Of a stretch of DNA of 64,000 nt, positions 11,056 through 19,791 are shown piece by piece. The DNA is from Betaproteobacteria bacterium (lineage in GTDB: Bacteria; Pseudomonadota; Gammaproteobacteria; Burkholderiales; Casimicrobiaceae), in the NCBI GenBank assembly GCA_016717855.1, contig JADKEV010000008.1:124001-188000 (forward strand). Reading direction: 5' to 3'. The notes beneath the pieces are model-generated. The model did no database searches and was not told where the DNA came from. It saw only the letters and a program-made list of their open reading frames with translations. Each line of letters begins with the position of its first letter. The stretch's first letter is position 1. The position numbers and the translations under genes were made by a program.

Positions 11056-12237
11056 GTGAAGATGTACAGCAGGCAATACTTGGGCGTGTCGCTGGGCTTG
11101 GCGCTCGCGTTGCTCGGCGGGTCGATGCCCGCCGCGCACGCCCAGGATGGCGTCACCGCGAAGAAGATCGTGCTCGGCCAGTCGGCCGCGTTCACCGGGC
11201 CGGCGTCGGAGCTGGGCACGGAAATGCGCGCCGGCGCCTTGGCTTATTTCGACCATATCAACAGGCAAGGCGGCGTCCATGGCAGGCGCATCGAGCTCAC
11301 CGCGCTCGACGATGGCTACGAGCCGGACCGCGCGGCCGCCAACACCCGCAAGCTCATCGCCGACGGCGCGTTCCTGCTCTTTGGGTACGTCGGAACCCCG
11401 ACCTCCAATGCCTCGAAGCCCATCCTCACCGAAGCGCAGGTGCCGTTTGTCGGACCGTTCACCGGCGCCGAATCGTTGCGCACTCCCGTCAACCGCTTCA
11501 TCTTCAACGTGCGCGCAAGCTACTTTGCGGAGACGGACAAGATCATCGAGCAAATGGTCAACCTGGGGCTGACAAAGATCGCCGTGTTCTACCAGAACGA
11601 CGACTACGGCCGCGCGGGACTGGCCGGTGTGGAACGCGCGGTGAAGAAGCGGAACCTCGGAATCTCCGTCACCGGCACCGTCGAGCGCAACACGATCGAT
11701 GTCGCGGCGGCGGTCAAGGCGATCGCGGCGACCGAACCGCAGGCGGTCGTGATGGTCAGCGCATACAAGTCCTGCGCGGCTTTCATTCGCGAAATGAAAA
11801 GGGCCGGCTCGAATCCGCAGTTCATCAACGTCTCGTTCGTGGGCAGCCGGGCGTTGGCCAATGAACTGGGCGAGACGGGGCGCGGCGTGGGCATCACGCA
11901 GGTCGTGCCGTTTCCCTGGAATCTCGGCGTGCCCGTGGTCCGGGAATACCAGCGGCTGTTCGCAGCGGCCAGCGGCAAGTCCGAGTTCTCGTTCACCAGC
12001 CTGGAGGGCTTCATCGCCGCCAAGGTTCTGGTCGAGGGATTGCGCCGCACCGGGCCCAACCTGACGCGGGAGCGCTTCATCGCGACCATGGAGAACTTCG
12101 GCTTCGACACCGGCGGCTTCACCGTCAGCTACACCCCGGACGACCACAGCGGATCGCGCTTCGTGGAACTGACCGTTATCACCAAAGAGGGGCATCTGTC
12201 TGCGCCCCTCCTTTCAACGCCTAAGTCCAGGCAGCGC
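11056..12237 (+). CDS. ABC transporter substrate-binding protein (branched-chain amino acid type), no stop codon before nudC
   Basis: A periplasmic Peripla_BP_6-type binding protein. Start chosen as GTG 11056 because AGGAG at 11045-11049 is six bases upstream; ATG 11062 is the alternative. A signal peptide with hydrophobic core LGLALALLGG ends at AHAQD (about residue 30). The mature domain begins KKIVLGQSAAFTGPASELG and includes the family hinge region and a C-terminal FVELTVITKEG. The family normally stops about here, but no stop occurs: the frame continues through a hairpin into nudC. The coordinates end where nudC starts; physically the open frame runs to 13089 (677 codons plus stop). No permease or ATPase genes are adjacent, so it is an orphan binding protein. 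Confidence 0.8.
12187..12215 (+). terminator. Terminator-like hairpin inside the binding-protein/nudC open frame
   Basis: GAGGGGC (12187-12193) pairs with GCCCCTC (12204-12210) around a 10-base loop, followed by CTTTC. It lies exactly where the binding-protein domain ends, so it looks like its native terminator even though the reading frame passes through it. Confidence 0.5.
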
Positions 12238-13089
12238 ATGCTGATCACGCCCGAAGGATTCTCGCCGCGGCAGGACGATGCGGACCTGCTCGCCGCGGGC
12301 TACTGGTTTGTCGTGCACGGCGGGAAGCTCCTGGTCACGCGGGGCGAAGTGCCGCGCCTGCCGGCAGCGGACGCGCCGCCGGTCACGGGCACGGCGGCGG
12401 CGGCCGCGGCGATCCACTGCTTCGGCGACTACGCGGGCCTGCCCTGCCGGGTCGTCGTGGTCGAGACGCCCGGCCAGTTCGCCGACCCGGGAGGCGAGTT
12501 CGAATGGCGCGGCCTGCGTTCCTTGTTCGGCGTGCTGCCGGATGCCGAGGTCGGCCTGGCCGGCCGCGCGCTGCAACTCGCCGAGTGGACCCGCACGCAC
12601 CGCCATTGCGGTTGCTGCGGCACGCCGATGGCGTTGCAGGCGGGCGAGCGGGCGATGGCCTGCCCCGCGTGTGGTTTCACCGCGTACCCGCGGATCGCGC
12701 CGGCGATGATGGTGCTGGTGCGCCACGGGGACCGCATCCTGCTCGGGCGCGCGCCGCACTTTCTGCCCGGCGTGTACAGCGCCCTTGCCGGCTTTGTCGA
12801 GGCGGGCGAGAGCCTCGAGGAATGCGTGCACCGGGAGGTCTTCGAGGAAGTGGGTATCACCATCGCCAACCTGCGCTACTTCCGCAGCCAGTCGTGGCCG
12901 TTTCCGCATTCGCTGATGCTCGCGTTCATCGCCGACCACGCGGCGGGCGACCTGCGTCCGGATCCGGCCGAACTCTCCGACGCCCGCTGGTTCGCGCTGG
13001 ACGAACTGCCCAGGCTGCCCAGCCCCATCAGCATTTCGCGCGCGCTGATCGACGCCGCCATCGCCGACATCCGCGCCGGCCGCGAATGA
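12238..13089 (+). CDS. nudC: NAD(+) diphosphatase NudC
   Basis: A 283-residue Nudix hydrolase that cleaves NAD(H) to NMN(H) and AMP and can remove NAD caps from RNA. A Cys4 zinc ribbon is present (CGCCG...CPACG), then a Nudix box GFVEAGESLEECVHREVFEE followed by VGI, and the NudC-specific SQSWPFPHSLM. ATG 12238 gives a normal-length NudC; AGG about seven bases upstream is a weak Shine-Dalgarno. The same frame is open upstream into the periplasmic binding protein, so translation initiation here is inferred from homology rather than forced by a stop codon. Confidence 0.85.
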   Translation: MLITPEGFSPRQDDADLLAAGYWFVVHGGKLLVTRGEVPRLPAADAPPVTGTAAAAAAIHCFGDYAGLPCRVVVVETPGQFADPGGEFEWRGLRSLFGVLPDAEVGLAGRALQLAEWTRTHRHCGCCGTPMALQAGERAMACPACGFTAYPRIAPAMMVLVRHGDRILLGRAPHFLPGVYSALAGFVEAGESLEECVHREVFEEVGITIANLRYFRSQSWPFPHSLMLAFIADHAAGDLRPDPAELSDARWFALDELPRLPSPISISRALIDAAIADIRAGRE

Positions 13090-13160
13090 GCCGTGATTCT
13101 GGCGGCGGCATACCCTTCTTGCTACAATCGAGGCTCTTCCCCGATCCAACTGGACACACC

Positions 13161-14162
13161 ATGATGGGTCCCCTGCTCTGGCTGCGCCGCAGCGCTTTTC
13201 GCGTGTCGTGTGGACTCGTTCTGGCCTGCGCGGCGGCGCTGGCGGGCGCGCAGGACGCACAGGAAATCAACCGGCTGTTGCGGCAGGGACAGCTCGATGC
13301 CGCCGCGGTCAAGGCCGATGCGTTGCTGGCCAAGAATCCGAAAGACGCGCAGTCCCGGTTCATCAAGGGCGTGGTGCTGAGCGAGCAGGGCAAGTCCGCC
13401 GAAGCCATCGCGCTCTTCCAGGCGCTCACCGAAGACTATCCGGAACTGCCCGAACCGTACAACAACCTGGCGTCGCTGTTCGCGGCCAAGGGCCAGTACG
13501 AAAAAGCCAAGACCGCGCTCGAGATGGCGATCCAGACCAATCCCTCATACGCGACGGCGTACGAAAATCTCGGCGACGTTTATGCCCGGATGGCCAGCCA
13601 GGCCTATGACAAGGCGCTGCAGCTGGACAAGTCCAACGCCAGCGCCAACGCAAAGCTGGCTTCAATCAGGAGCGCCTTTGCCGCGGCCGCAAAACCTGCC
13701 GCGGCGGCGCCCGCCGCGCCGGTCAAGGGCGAAGCGCCAAAGCCGGCCGCGGCCGCGGCCGCGCTCCCGGCGGCCAGAGCGCCGGCAGCGGCTGGTGGCG
13801 CCACGGCGGCGGCAGCGAGAGGCGAATCCGGCGCCGTGCTTCAGGCGGTTAATGCCTGGGCCAGCGCCTGGTCGGCGCGCAATCTCGATGGCTACCTGGG
13901 CGCGTACAGCAAGAATTTCACGCCCGAGGGCATGTCGCGCGCGCAGTGGGAAGCCGCGCGCCGTGCCAGCTTTCCCGCGGCCAGGGAAGTGCAGGTCAGC
14001 ATCGAGCAACCGCAGGTCGCGCTCGTCGAGGGCAACCAGGCGCAGGTGACATTTCACCAACGCTACAGGTCCGAGCGCACCAACCTGAACACCCGGAAGT
14101 TCCTGCTGCTCGCCAGGGAAGGTGACGGCTGGCACATCGCCCAAGAGAAGATTTTGCCCTGA
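13161..14162 (+). CDS. TPR-repeat protein with C-terminal SnoaL/Cds6-like domain, exported
   Basis: A 333-residue protein. An N-terminal signal sequence (hydrophobic SCGLVLACAAALAGAQ) is followed by about three TPR units (residues 40-165; EPYNNLASLFAAKGQYEKAK), then an Ala/Pro/Lys-rich linker (about 180-225) and a C-terminal NTF2/SnoaL-like domain (AVNAWASAWSARNLDGYLGAYS ... REGDGWHIAQEK). This arrangement is common in betaproteobacteria, often linked to L,D-transpeptidase-type envelope proteins. A specific function is not established. TACAAT at 13123-13128 may be a -10 element. ATG 13164 is an alternative start. Confidence 0.7.
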   Translation: MMGPLLWLRRSAFRVSCGLVLACAAALAGAQDAQEINRLLRQGQLDAAAVKADALLAKNPKDAQSRFIKGVVLSEQGKSAEAIALFQALTEDYPELPEPYNNLASLFAAKGQYEKAKTALEMAIQTNPSYATAYENLGDVYARMASQAYDKALQLDKSNASANAKLASIRSAFAAAAKPAAAAPAAPVKGEAPKPAAAAAALPAARAPAAAGGATAAAARGESGAVLQAVNAWASAWSARNLDGYLGAYSKNFTPEGMSRAQWEAARRASFPAAREVQVSIEQPQVALVEGNQAQVTFHQRYRSERTNLNTRKFLLLAREGDGWHIAQEKILP

Positions 14163-14253
14163 CGCCGGGCGACTGGACGCCATGGTGCGGGCGCGCTAAA
14201 CTGCGCGGCCGCTTGGGCCGTAACCCGACCTCCAACTTACCAAGGAATCACCG

Positions 14254-14826
14254 ATGCGTTCACTCCCCATTGCCGCCTTCGCCACCGCCTTCGCGCTGGC
14301 ATGGCCGCTGGCGGCCAGCGCCGCCAACCCCCAGGTCGAGCTCAAGACCTCGCTGGGCTCGATGACCATCGAGTTGTACGCGGACAAGGCGCCGAAGACG
14401 GTCGCCAACTTCCTGGAGTACGTCAAGAGCGGCCACTACGCCGGCACGATCTTCCACCGCGTGATACCCGGCTTCATGATCCAGGGCGGCGGCTATGCCA
14501 AAGACCTTTATCAGAAACCGACGCGCCCGCCGCTGCAGCATGAGGGCGCCGCCTGCGCCGGCAACGACACCGGAACCATCGCGATGGCGCGCACCGGCGA
14601 CCCGCATTCGGCGACGTCGCAGTTCTTCATCAACGTGGTGAACAACGACAAGCTGAACTACACGCTGCCGCCGCAGGGCTGGGGTTATTGCGCGTTCGGC
14701 AAGGTCGTCAAGGGCATGGATGTCGCGCAGAAGATCGTCGCCGTCCCCACCGGCGCCTCCGGCCCGCACCAGAACCTGCCCAAGGATCCCATCCTGATCG
14801 AATCCGTGACACTCGTCGCCAAGTAA
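14254..14826 (+). CDS. ppiA: Periplasmic peptidyl-prolyl cis-trans isomerase (cyclophilin, PpiA type)
   Basis: A 190-residue cyclophilin with a cleavable signal peptide (residues 1-23, ending AASA). Catalytic core motifs are present: FHRVIPGFMIQGGG, then ARTGDPHSATSQFFIN and a WGYCAFGKVVKGMD segment. It accelerates proline isomerisation during periplasmic folding. An AAGGAA Shine-Dalgarno lies just before the start. Twelve bases separate it from the cytoplasmic paralogue downstream, forming a two-gene unit closed by a terminator at 15371-15403. Confidence 0.93.
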   Translation: MRSLPIAAFATAFALAWPLAASAANPQVELKTSLGSMTIELYADKAPKTVANFLEYVKSGHYAGTIFHRVIPGFMIQGGGYAKDLYQKPTRPPLQHEGAACAGNDTGTIAMARTGDPHSATSQFFINVVNNDKLNYTLPPQGWGYCAFGKVVKGMDVAQKIVAVPTGASGPHQNLPKDPILIESVTLVAK

Positions 14827-14838
14827 GGAGAGTCGGAC

Positions 14839-15336
14839 ATGGTCAAGCTCGAAACCAGCCAGGGCACAATCGGGATAGAACTCGACGCGGCCGCGGCGCC
14901 GAAGACTGTCGCCAACTTCCTGCAGTACGTGCGCGACGGGCACTACGACAACACGGTCTTTCATCGCGTGATCGGCAATTTCATGATCCAGGGAGGCGGC
15001 TTCGCGCCGGGCATGAAGCAGAAATCCACGCGCGAGCCCATCGCCAACGAGGCCGACAACGGCCTCGTCAACAAGCGCTACACGGTGGCGATGGCGCGCA
15101 CCGGGGACCCGCATTCGGCGTCGGCGCAGTTCTTCATCAACGTGGCCGACAACGATTTCCTCAATTTCCGCTCGGCCGACGCGTCGGGGTACGGCTATTG
15201 CGTGTTCGGCAAGGTGGTCTCGGGCACCGACATCGTCGACAAGATCACCGGCGTGCGCACCGGGACCAAGGGCTTCCACCAGGACGTGCCGATGGATGAC
15301 GTGGTGATCCTCAAGGTGACCGAGGACGCAAGCTGA
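14839..15336 (+). CDS. ppiB: Cytoplasmic peptidyl-prolyl cis-trans isomerase (cyclophilin, PpiB type)
   Basis: A 165-residue cyclophilin without a signal peptide, paralogous to the preceding gene. The active-site sequence is FHRVIGNFMIQGGGF and the substrate-pocket sequence MARTGDPHSASAQFFINVADN. The tandem arrangement (periplasmic then cytoplasmic form) probably reflects a local duplication. It is co-transcribed with ppiA. Confidence 0.95.
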   Translation: MVKLETSQGTIGIELDAAAAPKTVANFLQYVRDGHYDNTVFHRVIGNFMIQGGGFAPGMKQKSTREPIANEADNGLVNKRYTVAMARTGDPHSASAQFFINVADNDFLNFRSADASGYGYCVFGKVVSGTDIVDKITGVRTGTKGFHQDVPMDDVVILKVTEDAS

Positions 15337-15370
15337 CGCTCGTGCCGGCGCGGCAATGATGGCCTTGGCG

Positions 15371-15403
15371 GGGCGCCGGCGTCGGTGATGCCGGCGCCCT
15401 TTC
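15371..15403 (+). terminator. Intrinsic terminator after ppiA-ppiB
   Basis: GGGCGCCGGC (15371-15380) and GCCGGCGCCC (15390-15399) form a perfect 10-bp stem with a 9-base loop, followed by TTTC. Confidence 0.7.
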
Positions 15404-15460
15404 GGCGTCTGCGGGGACGCTGCGTCGCGCGCCGGCGCGGTGGCCAACTCTGGGAGCCTC

Positions 15461-16183
15461 ATGTCCACGCTGTTCATTTCCGACCTGCACCTGAAACCCG
15501 AAGCGCCCCATCTGTCCCGGATCCTGCAGGAACTGCTCGCGGGCGCCGCGCGCCGCGCCGATGCGCTGTACGTCCTCGGCGACCTGTTCGAGGCGTGGCC
15601 CGGCGACGACGATGCCGCGGATCCTTTCAACGCGCCGGTCGTCGCCGCACTGCGCGCGCTCGCCGACCACGGCATCCCTGTCTTCTTTCAGCACGGCAAC
15701 CGCGACTTCCTGCTCGGCGCCGGATTCGCCCGGGCAACGGGCGGGACGCTGCTGGCGGAAGAACTGGTGGTGGATCTGCATGGGACTCGCACGTTGCTGC
15801 TGCATGGCGACCAGCTGTGCACCGACGATGCCGCGTACCAGAAATTCCGCGCGCAAGTACGCGATCCGGCGTGGCAGCAGGCACTGCTCCGGCAGCCGCT
15901 CGCGGCGCGCAAGCACCTGGCTCGGCAACTGCGCGAGGAGAGCGACGCGGCGAAGTCGGGCAAGAGCATGGAGATCATGGACGTCAACGCCGATGCCGTC
16001 GTCGCCGCGTTCCGCCGTCACGGCGTGACCCGGATGATCCATGGGCACACGCACCGGCCGGCCCGGCATGTCCACATGGTCGACGGCCGCGCCTGCGAGC
16101 GCATCGTGCTGGCCGACTGGCGCGAGGCGGGTGCCTGCTTCGAAGTCGACGGCGCCGGCAGCGTGGCGCGCGCCCTCGAATAG
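15461..16183 (+). CDS. lpxH: UDP-2,3-diacylglucosamine diphosphatase LpxH
   Basis: A 240-residue metallophosphoesterase that makes lipid X in lipid A biosynthesis at the inner membrane. The metal-binding motifs occur in order: SDLHL (residues 6-10), GDLFEAWPGDD, HGNRDFLLG, LLHGDQLCTDD and HGHTHRPARH. Start ATG 15461 is preferred over an in-frame upstream ATG because GGGAG lies four bases before it and family members begin with TLFISDLHL. It is convergent with metZ, with about 20 bases between the stops. Confidence 0.95.
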   Translation: MSTLFISDLHLKPEAPHLSRILQELLAGAARRADALYVLGDLFEAWPGDDDAADPFNAPVVAALRALADHGIPVFFQHGNRDFLLGAGFARATGGTLLAEELVVDLHGTRTLLLHGDQLCTDDAAYQKFRAQVRDPAWQQALLRQPLAARKHLARQLREESDAAKSGKSMEIMDVNADAVVAAFRRHGVTRMIHGHTHRPARHVHMVDGRACERIVLADWREAGACFEVDGAGSVARALE

Positions 16184-16202
16184 CCGCCTTGAACTCGGGC
16201 GC

Positions 16203-17456
16203 TCAGGCGGCTCCGGACCCCTTGCAGGCGGCCAGCGCCTGCGCGAAGTCCTCGATCAGGTCCGCCTCGTCCTCAATGCCAACCGACACCCGGATCAGCG
16301 AATCGGCGATGCCCATCGACGCGCGCCGCTCGGCGCCCATCTCGAAGAAGATCGTGTGCGCGGCGGGCAGCGCCAGTGTCCGCGTGTCGCCCAGGTTGCT
16401 CGACAGGATCACGACCCTCAGCGCGTCGAGCAGGTCGAAGCAGTCGACGCCCGCGGCCAGCTCGAACGAAAACAGCCCGCCGTAGCCCGTGAACAGTCGC
16501 GCCGCGCGCGCGTGCTGCGGATGGTCCGGCAATCCGGGATGATGGACGCGGGCGACCTTCGGATGCGCGGCCAGGAAACGCGCGACGGCCAGCGCGTTGC
16601 TGTTGGTCCGCGCCATGCGCAGCGCCAGCGTCTCGGCGCCGACGGCGATGTCGTGCGCGGCAGTGGCCGCGAGCGTGCCGCCGGCATCGCGCAGGCCCTT
16701 CTTGCGGATCTGCGTCATGCCCCATCCGCGCGAGTCGCCCTTCCTGTAGCCGGCATTGATGTGGGGATAGGCTGCCCAGTCGTACAGTCCGGTGGCGGTG
16801 ATGGCGCCGCCCAACGCGTTGCCGTGCCCGCCGATGTACTTGGTCAGCGCGTTGACGATCAGGCTCGCGCCGACGGCCTTCGGACGAAACAGCGCGGGTG
16901 ACGTCATCGTGTTGTCGACCACGTACACGATGTTGCGCGGCGCGCACAGGCGCCCGATGCCTTCGAGATCGGCCACCTGTGTGCGCGGATTGGCGATGGT
17001 CTCGACGAACACCATCCGCGTCGCGGGCCGCAGCGCGGCTTCGACGTTCGCCGCGTCGGTCGCATCGACGAATGTCACCTCGCAGCCCAGTTCGGCCAGC
17101 GAATTGAACAGGCTGTTGGTGTTGCCGAACACGAAACTGCTGACCACGACGTGGTCGCCGCGCTTGAGCAGCGACCAGAGCATGGCGGAGATCGCGGCCA
17201 TTCCGGTGGCGAAGCAGACGGTGGCGGCGCCCTCCTCCATCGCGGTGACCTTGGCTTCGAGCGCGGTGACGGTCGGATTGTGCTGGCGTCCGTAGACGTA
17301 TCCCGGCATGTCGCCCTGGAACACGCGGACGAGATCCTTCGTTTTCTCGTAGCCGAACGCAACCGAAGGGTGGACCGCCGCGTGCGTGGCGCCGAACTCG
17401 GTGCCGCGCCGGCGGTCGCCGTGCAGGATGGTGGTGGTGAAGCCCTGGTTTTTCAT
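16203..17456 (-). CDS. metZ: O-succinylhomoserine sulfhydrylase MetZ
   Basis: A PLP enzyme of the Cys/Met metabolism family that makes homocysteine from O-succinylhomoserine and sulfide. Seen: YGRQHNPT, GMAAISAMLWSLLKRGDH, DNTMTSPALFRP and the PLP-lysine region NALTKYIGGHGNALGG. Start set at ATG 17456 (MKNQGFTTT, 417 residues). An in-frame ATG at 17492 lies in the loop of the terminator hairpin of the upstream riboswitch and is unlikely to be used. Regulation is probably by SAM through the SAM-II element upstream. It is the last gene in the direction of the trp-acc-fol-pur block. Confidence 0.95.
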   Translation of the reverse strand: MKNQGFTTTILHGDRRRGTEFGATHAAVHPSVAFGYEKTKDLVRVFQGDMPGYVYGRQHNPTVTALEAKVTAMEEGAATVCFATGMAAISAMLWSLLKRGDHVVVSSFVFGNTNSLFNSLAELGCEVTFVDATDAANVEAALRPATRMVFVETIANPRTQVADLEGIGRLCAPRNIVYVVDNTMTSPALFRPKAVGASLIVNALTKYIGGHGNALGGAITATGLYDWAAYPHINAGYRKGDSRGWGMTQIRKKGLRDAGGTLAATAAHDIAVGAETLALRMARTNSNALAVARFLAAHPKVARVHHPGLPDHPQHARAARLFTGYGGLFSFELAAGVDCFDLLDALRVVILSSNLGDTRTLALPAAHTIFFEMGAERRASMGIADSLIRVSVGIEDEADLIEDFAQALAACKGSGAA

Positions 17457-17465
17457 TCCGGTCCC

Positions 17466-17504
17466 GAAAAAGACAAAACCCGTTCGCGTCATGCCAAACG
17501 GGTT
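17466..17504 (-). terminator. Intrinsic terminator in the metZ leader (riboswitch expression platform)
   Basis: Reading the minus strand, AACCCGTT (17504-17497) pairs with AACGGGTT (17484-17477) across a 12-base loop and is followed by the U-rich TTGTCTTTTT. It lies between the SAM-II aptamer and the metZ start, so it would stop transcription before metZ. Confidence 0.7.
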
Positions 17505-17522
17505 CGATGGATTGCACTCAAA

Positions 17523-17576
17523 CTCGCTTTAGCCGCATTTGTAACGCGCCCGCAAGCTGAATCAAATCGGCGCAAC
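17523..17576 (-). promoter_or_regulatory. SAM-II riboswitch upstream of metZ
   Basis: The minus strand contains the compact SAM-II pseudoknot pattern: GCGCCGATTTG, then CTTGC, then GGGCGCGTTACAAATGCGGC and GCTAAAGCG. The GCGC / GCGC pairing and the conserved GCTAAA segment match the family seen before metA/metX/metZ-type genes. It binds S-adenosylmethionine and lowers downstream expression. Placement directly before a sulfhydrylase gene, with a terminator between, fits a methionine feedback switch. Confidence 0.8.
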
Positions 17577-17640
17577 TGAAATATACGGGAATGCGGCGGG
17601 ACTGTCAAAAATGGCATCGCACTGTGAGGCGATTCCACGC

Positions 17641-17703
17641 GATGGGTGTCGCTGCGCTCGACCCACCATCGATAGGTATCGCTGCGCTCCACCCATCCTA
17701 CGG
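17641..17703. repeat. Two tandem copies of a dispersed intergenic repeat
   Basis: Two head-to-tail copies (17641-17667 and 17671-17702) of a unit with core TCGCTGCGCTC and ends GATGGGT / ACCCATCCTAC, each partly palindromic. The same unit recurs at 54719-54749, 54828-54856 and 54858-54890 and as a fragment near 35730-35750. Such units are common between genes of environmental proteobacteria and encode spurious WVERSDTH peptides when translated. The bases from 17577 to 17745 hold nothing else that I recognise. Confidence 0.8.
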
Positions 17704-17745
17704 AATTTGCGGAATCCGGCGCCCTGTTGCCACGGTCTTGGCCGC

Positions 17746-19263
17746 TCAGTTCCCGGCCAACGACAACTCCTCGTTCGTCTCCGCGCCGTCGTCGTCCTGG
17801 CCGCGATCCGGATCGCGCTCGCCGGCCACGCGCGACAGGTACGCGACCGTGATGTCGCCGGTGATGTAGTTGCCGTCGAAGCACGACGCCTCGAACTCGG
17901 TCAGCGCCGGATTGGCCCGGGTCACCGCGCGCTTGAGCGCATCGAGCTCCTGGTAGATCAGCAGATCCGCGCCGATCTCGCGGCCGATCGCGGCCTCGTC
18001 GCGGGAGTGCGCGATCAGCTCGTCCTGGTTCGGCATGTCGATGCCGTACACGTTCTGGTAGCGCACCGGCGGCGAGGCCGAGGCGAAGTACACCTTGCGC
18101 GCGCCGGCGTCGCGCGCCATCTGCACGATGCGATTGCTCGTGGTGCCACGCACGATCGAATCGTCGACCAGCAGCACCACCTTGCCCTTGAACTCGACGT
18201 CGACCGTGTTGAGTTTCTGCCGGACCGATCGCTGCCGCATCGCCTGGCCGGGCATGATGAACGTGCGCCCGATGTAGCGGTTCTTGACGAACCCCTCGCG
18301 ATACTTGAGCCCGAGGCTGTTCGCCAGTTCCAGCGCGTACGGCCGGCTGGAATCAGGTATCGGGATCACCACGTCGATGTCCTGCGCCTCCGGCATCAGG
18401 CGGATCTTCTCCGCGAGTTCCTCGCCCATGTGCAGACGCGCTTCGTAGACCGACGCGCCGTCGATCACCGAGTCGGGCCGCGCCAGGTACACATACTCGA
18501 AGATGCACGGAAAGAGCCGGGGCGACTTCGCGCACTGGCGCGCATGCAGCTCGCCGGCTTGCGAGACGAAAATCGCCTCGCCCGGCGCCACATCGCGCAG
18601 CGTGTCGAAGTTCAGCGTGTCGAGCGCGACGGACTCCGACGTGATCGCGAACTCGGCGCCCCCCAGGACTTCGGTCCTGCCCATGATCAGCGGCCGGATG
18701 CCGAACGGATCGCGAAACGCGAGCAGGCCCCAGCCGGCGATCAGCGCAACGACCGCGTACGCGCCCTGGCAGCGCTGGTGCACGCCGGCCACCGCGGCGA
18801 AGATCGCATCCGGGCCCATCGGCTGGTCGCGTACGATGCGCTCGAGCTCGTAGGCGAAGATGTTGAGCAGCACCTCGGTGTCGGAGTTGGTGTTCAGGTG
18901 GCGGAAGTCGAGCCGCGAGAGCTCCTCGCGCAGCGCTTCGGTGTTGGTCAGGTTGCCGTTGTGCGCGAGCACGATGCCGAACGGCGAATTCACGTAGAAC
19001 GGCTGCGACTCCTGCGCGCTGTCGGCCGATCCGGCGGTCGGGTAGCGGGTGTGGGCGATCCCCATGCTGCCGACCAGGTCGCGCATGTTGCGCGTGCGGA
19101 AGACGTCGCGCACCATCCCTTTGCCTTTGTGCATGTGCAGCGCGTTGCCGTTGCCGGTGACGATGCCCGCGGCATCCTGGCCCCGATGCTGGAGTGCGAT
19201 CAATCCGTCGTACAGCATCTGGTTGACCGCGGTATGGGCGACGATGCCGAGTATTCCGCACAT
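17746..19263 (-). CDS. purF: Amidophosphoribosyltransferase PurF
   Basis: A 505-residue first enzyme of purine biosynthesis (PRPP + glutamine to phosphoribosylamine). Cys2 of MCGILGIV is the N-terminal glutamine amidotransferase nucleophile; HTRYPTAG and NGNLTN follow. The PRTase domain has the PRPP motif VVLLVDDSIVRGTTS near residue 365. Complete and of typical length. It follows cvpA by 22 bases, the purF-cvpA pairing known from many proteobacteria. Confidence 0.97.
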   Translation of the reverse strand: MCGILGIVAHTAVNQMLYDGLIALQHRGQDAAGIVTGNGNALHMHKGKGMVRDVFRTRNMRDLVGSMGIAHTRYPTAGSADSAQESQPFYVNSPFGIVLAHNGNLTNTEALREELSRLDFRHLNTNSDTEVLLNIFAYELERIVRDQPMGPDAIFAAVAGVHQRCQGAYAVVALIAGWGLLAFRDPFGIRPLIMGRTEVLGGAEFAITSESVALDTLNFDTLRDVAPGEAIFVSQAGELHARQCAKSPRLFPCIFEYVYLARPDSVIDGASVYEARLHMGEELAEKIRLMPEAQDIDVVIPIPDSSRPYALELANSLGLKYREGFVKNRYIGRTFIMPGQAMRQRSVRQKLNTVDVEFKGKVVLLVDDSIVRGTTSNRIVQMARDAGARKVYFASASPPVRYQNVYGIDMPNQDELIAHSRDEAAIGREIGADLLIYQELDALKRAVTRANPALTEFEASCFDGNYITGDITVAYLSRVAGERDPDRGQDDDGAETNEELSLAGN

Positions 19264-19285
19264 GATGTGCTCCTGATCCGCAGCG

Positions 19286-19777
19286 CTACGAGTATTTCAG
19301 CCGCCTGGCGATTTCCAGCGGCAACAGCGGCCTCGCCGCCAGCACCGCCGCCTGCAGGGGAGGCGCGAACAGGGCATCGCGCCACCAGTCCTGCTGCGGC
19401 AGCGAGGTGAGACCGCCGAGAAGAGTCAGTATCCACGCCAGCAGCGCGCCGCGGGCGAGGCCGAATATCGCGCCCAGCGCGCGGTCGAGGAAGCCCAGCC
19501 CCGCCGCGTGCAGCAGCCTGGCGAGCAGCACCGCGAGGAGTTCCAGCACGATCACGGCGCCCAGGAACAGCGCCACGAACGCGGTCACGTAGCGCGCCGA
19601 AGGATTGGTCATCGCCGCCGGCATCCAGTCCGCGAACACGACCGAAAACCGCGCCGCGACCCAGAGCGCTACCAGCCACGACAGCAGCGACATGACTTCG
19701 CGCACCAGCCCGCGCCAGATGCTGATCGCCACCGAGACGACGATCACACCGAGCATTGCGTAGTCGAACGCGGTCAT
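19286..19777 (-). CDS. cvpA: CvpA family membrane protein
   Basis: A 163-residue inner-membrane protein with four hydrophobic segments. The family signature FDYAMLGVIVVSVAISIWRG is at the N-terminus, and RGALLAW occurs in the last segment. The family is required for colicin V production in E. coli and is linked to envelope homeostasis, but its biochemistry is unresolved. It lies between the SPOR gene (14 bases) and purF (22 bases), probably one transcript. Confidence 0.93.
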   Translation of the reverse strand: MTAFDYAMLGVIVVSVAISIWRGLVREVMSLLSWLVALWVAARFSVVFADWMPAAMTNPSARYVTAFVALFLGAVIVLELLAVLLARLLHAAGLGFLDRALGAIFGLARGALLAWILTLLGGLTSLPQQDWWRDALFAPPLQAAVLAARPLLPLEIARRLKYS

Positions 19778-19791
19778 CGCGGTGCTGTGCC

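Noticed and set aside
12504..13160. Upstream extension of the TPR protein frame across nudC
   Set aside because: It overlaps nudC in another frame and has Arg-rich composition; the signal peptide beginning at 13161 marks the real start.
16184..16210. Hairpin CCGCCT / AGGCGG between lpxH and metZ
   Set aside because: The 6-bp stem with a 15-base loop and no U-tract is too weak to call a terminator; it also includes the metZ stop codon.
17489..17884. Minus-strand frame containing WVERSDTYRW and WVERSDTHR
   Set aside because: This peptide pattern is the known spurious translation of the dispersed intergenic repeat.
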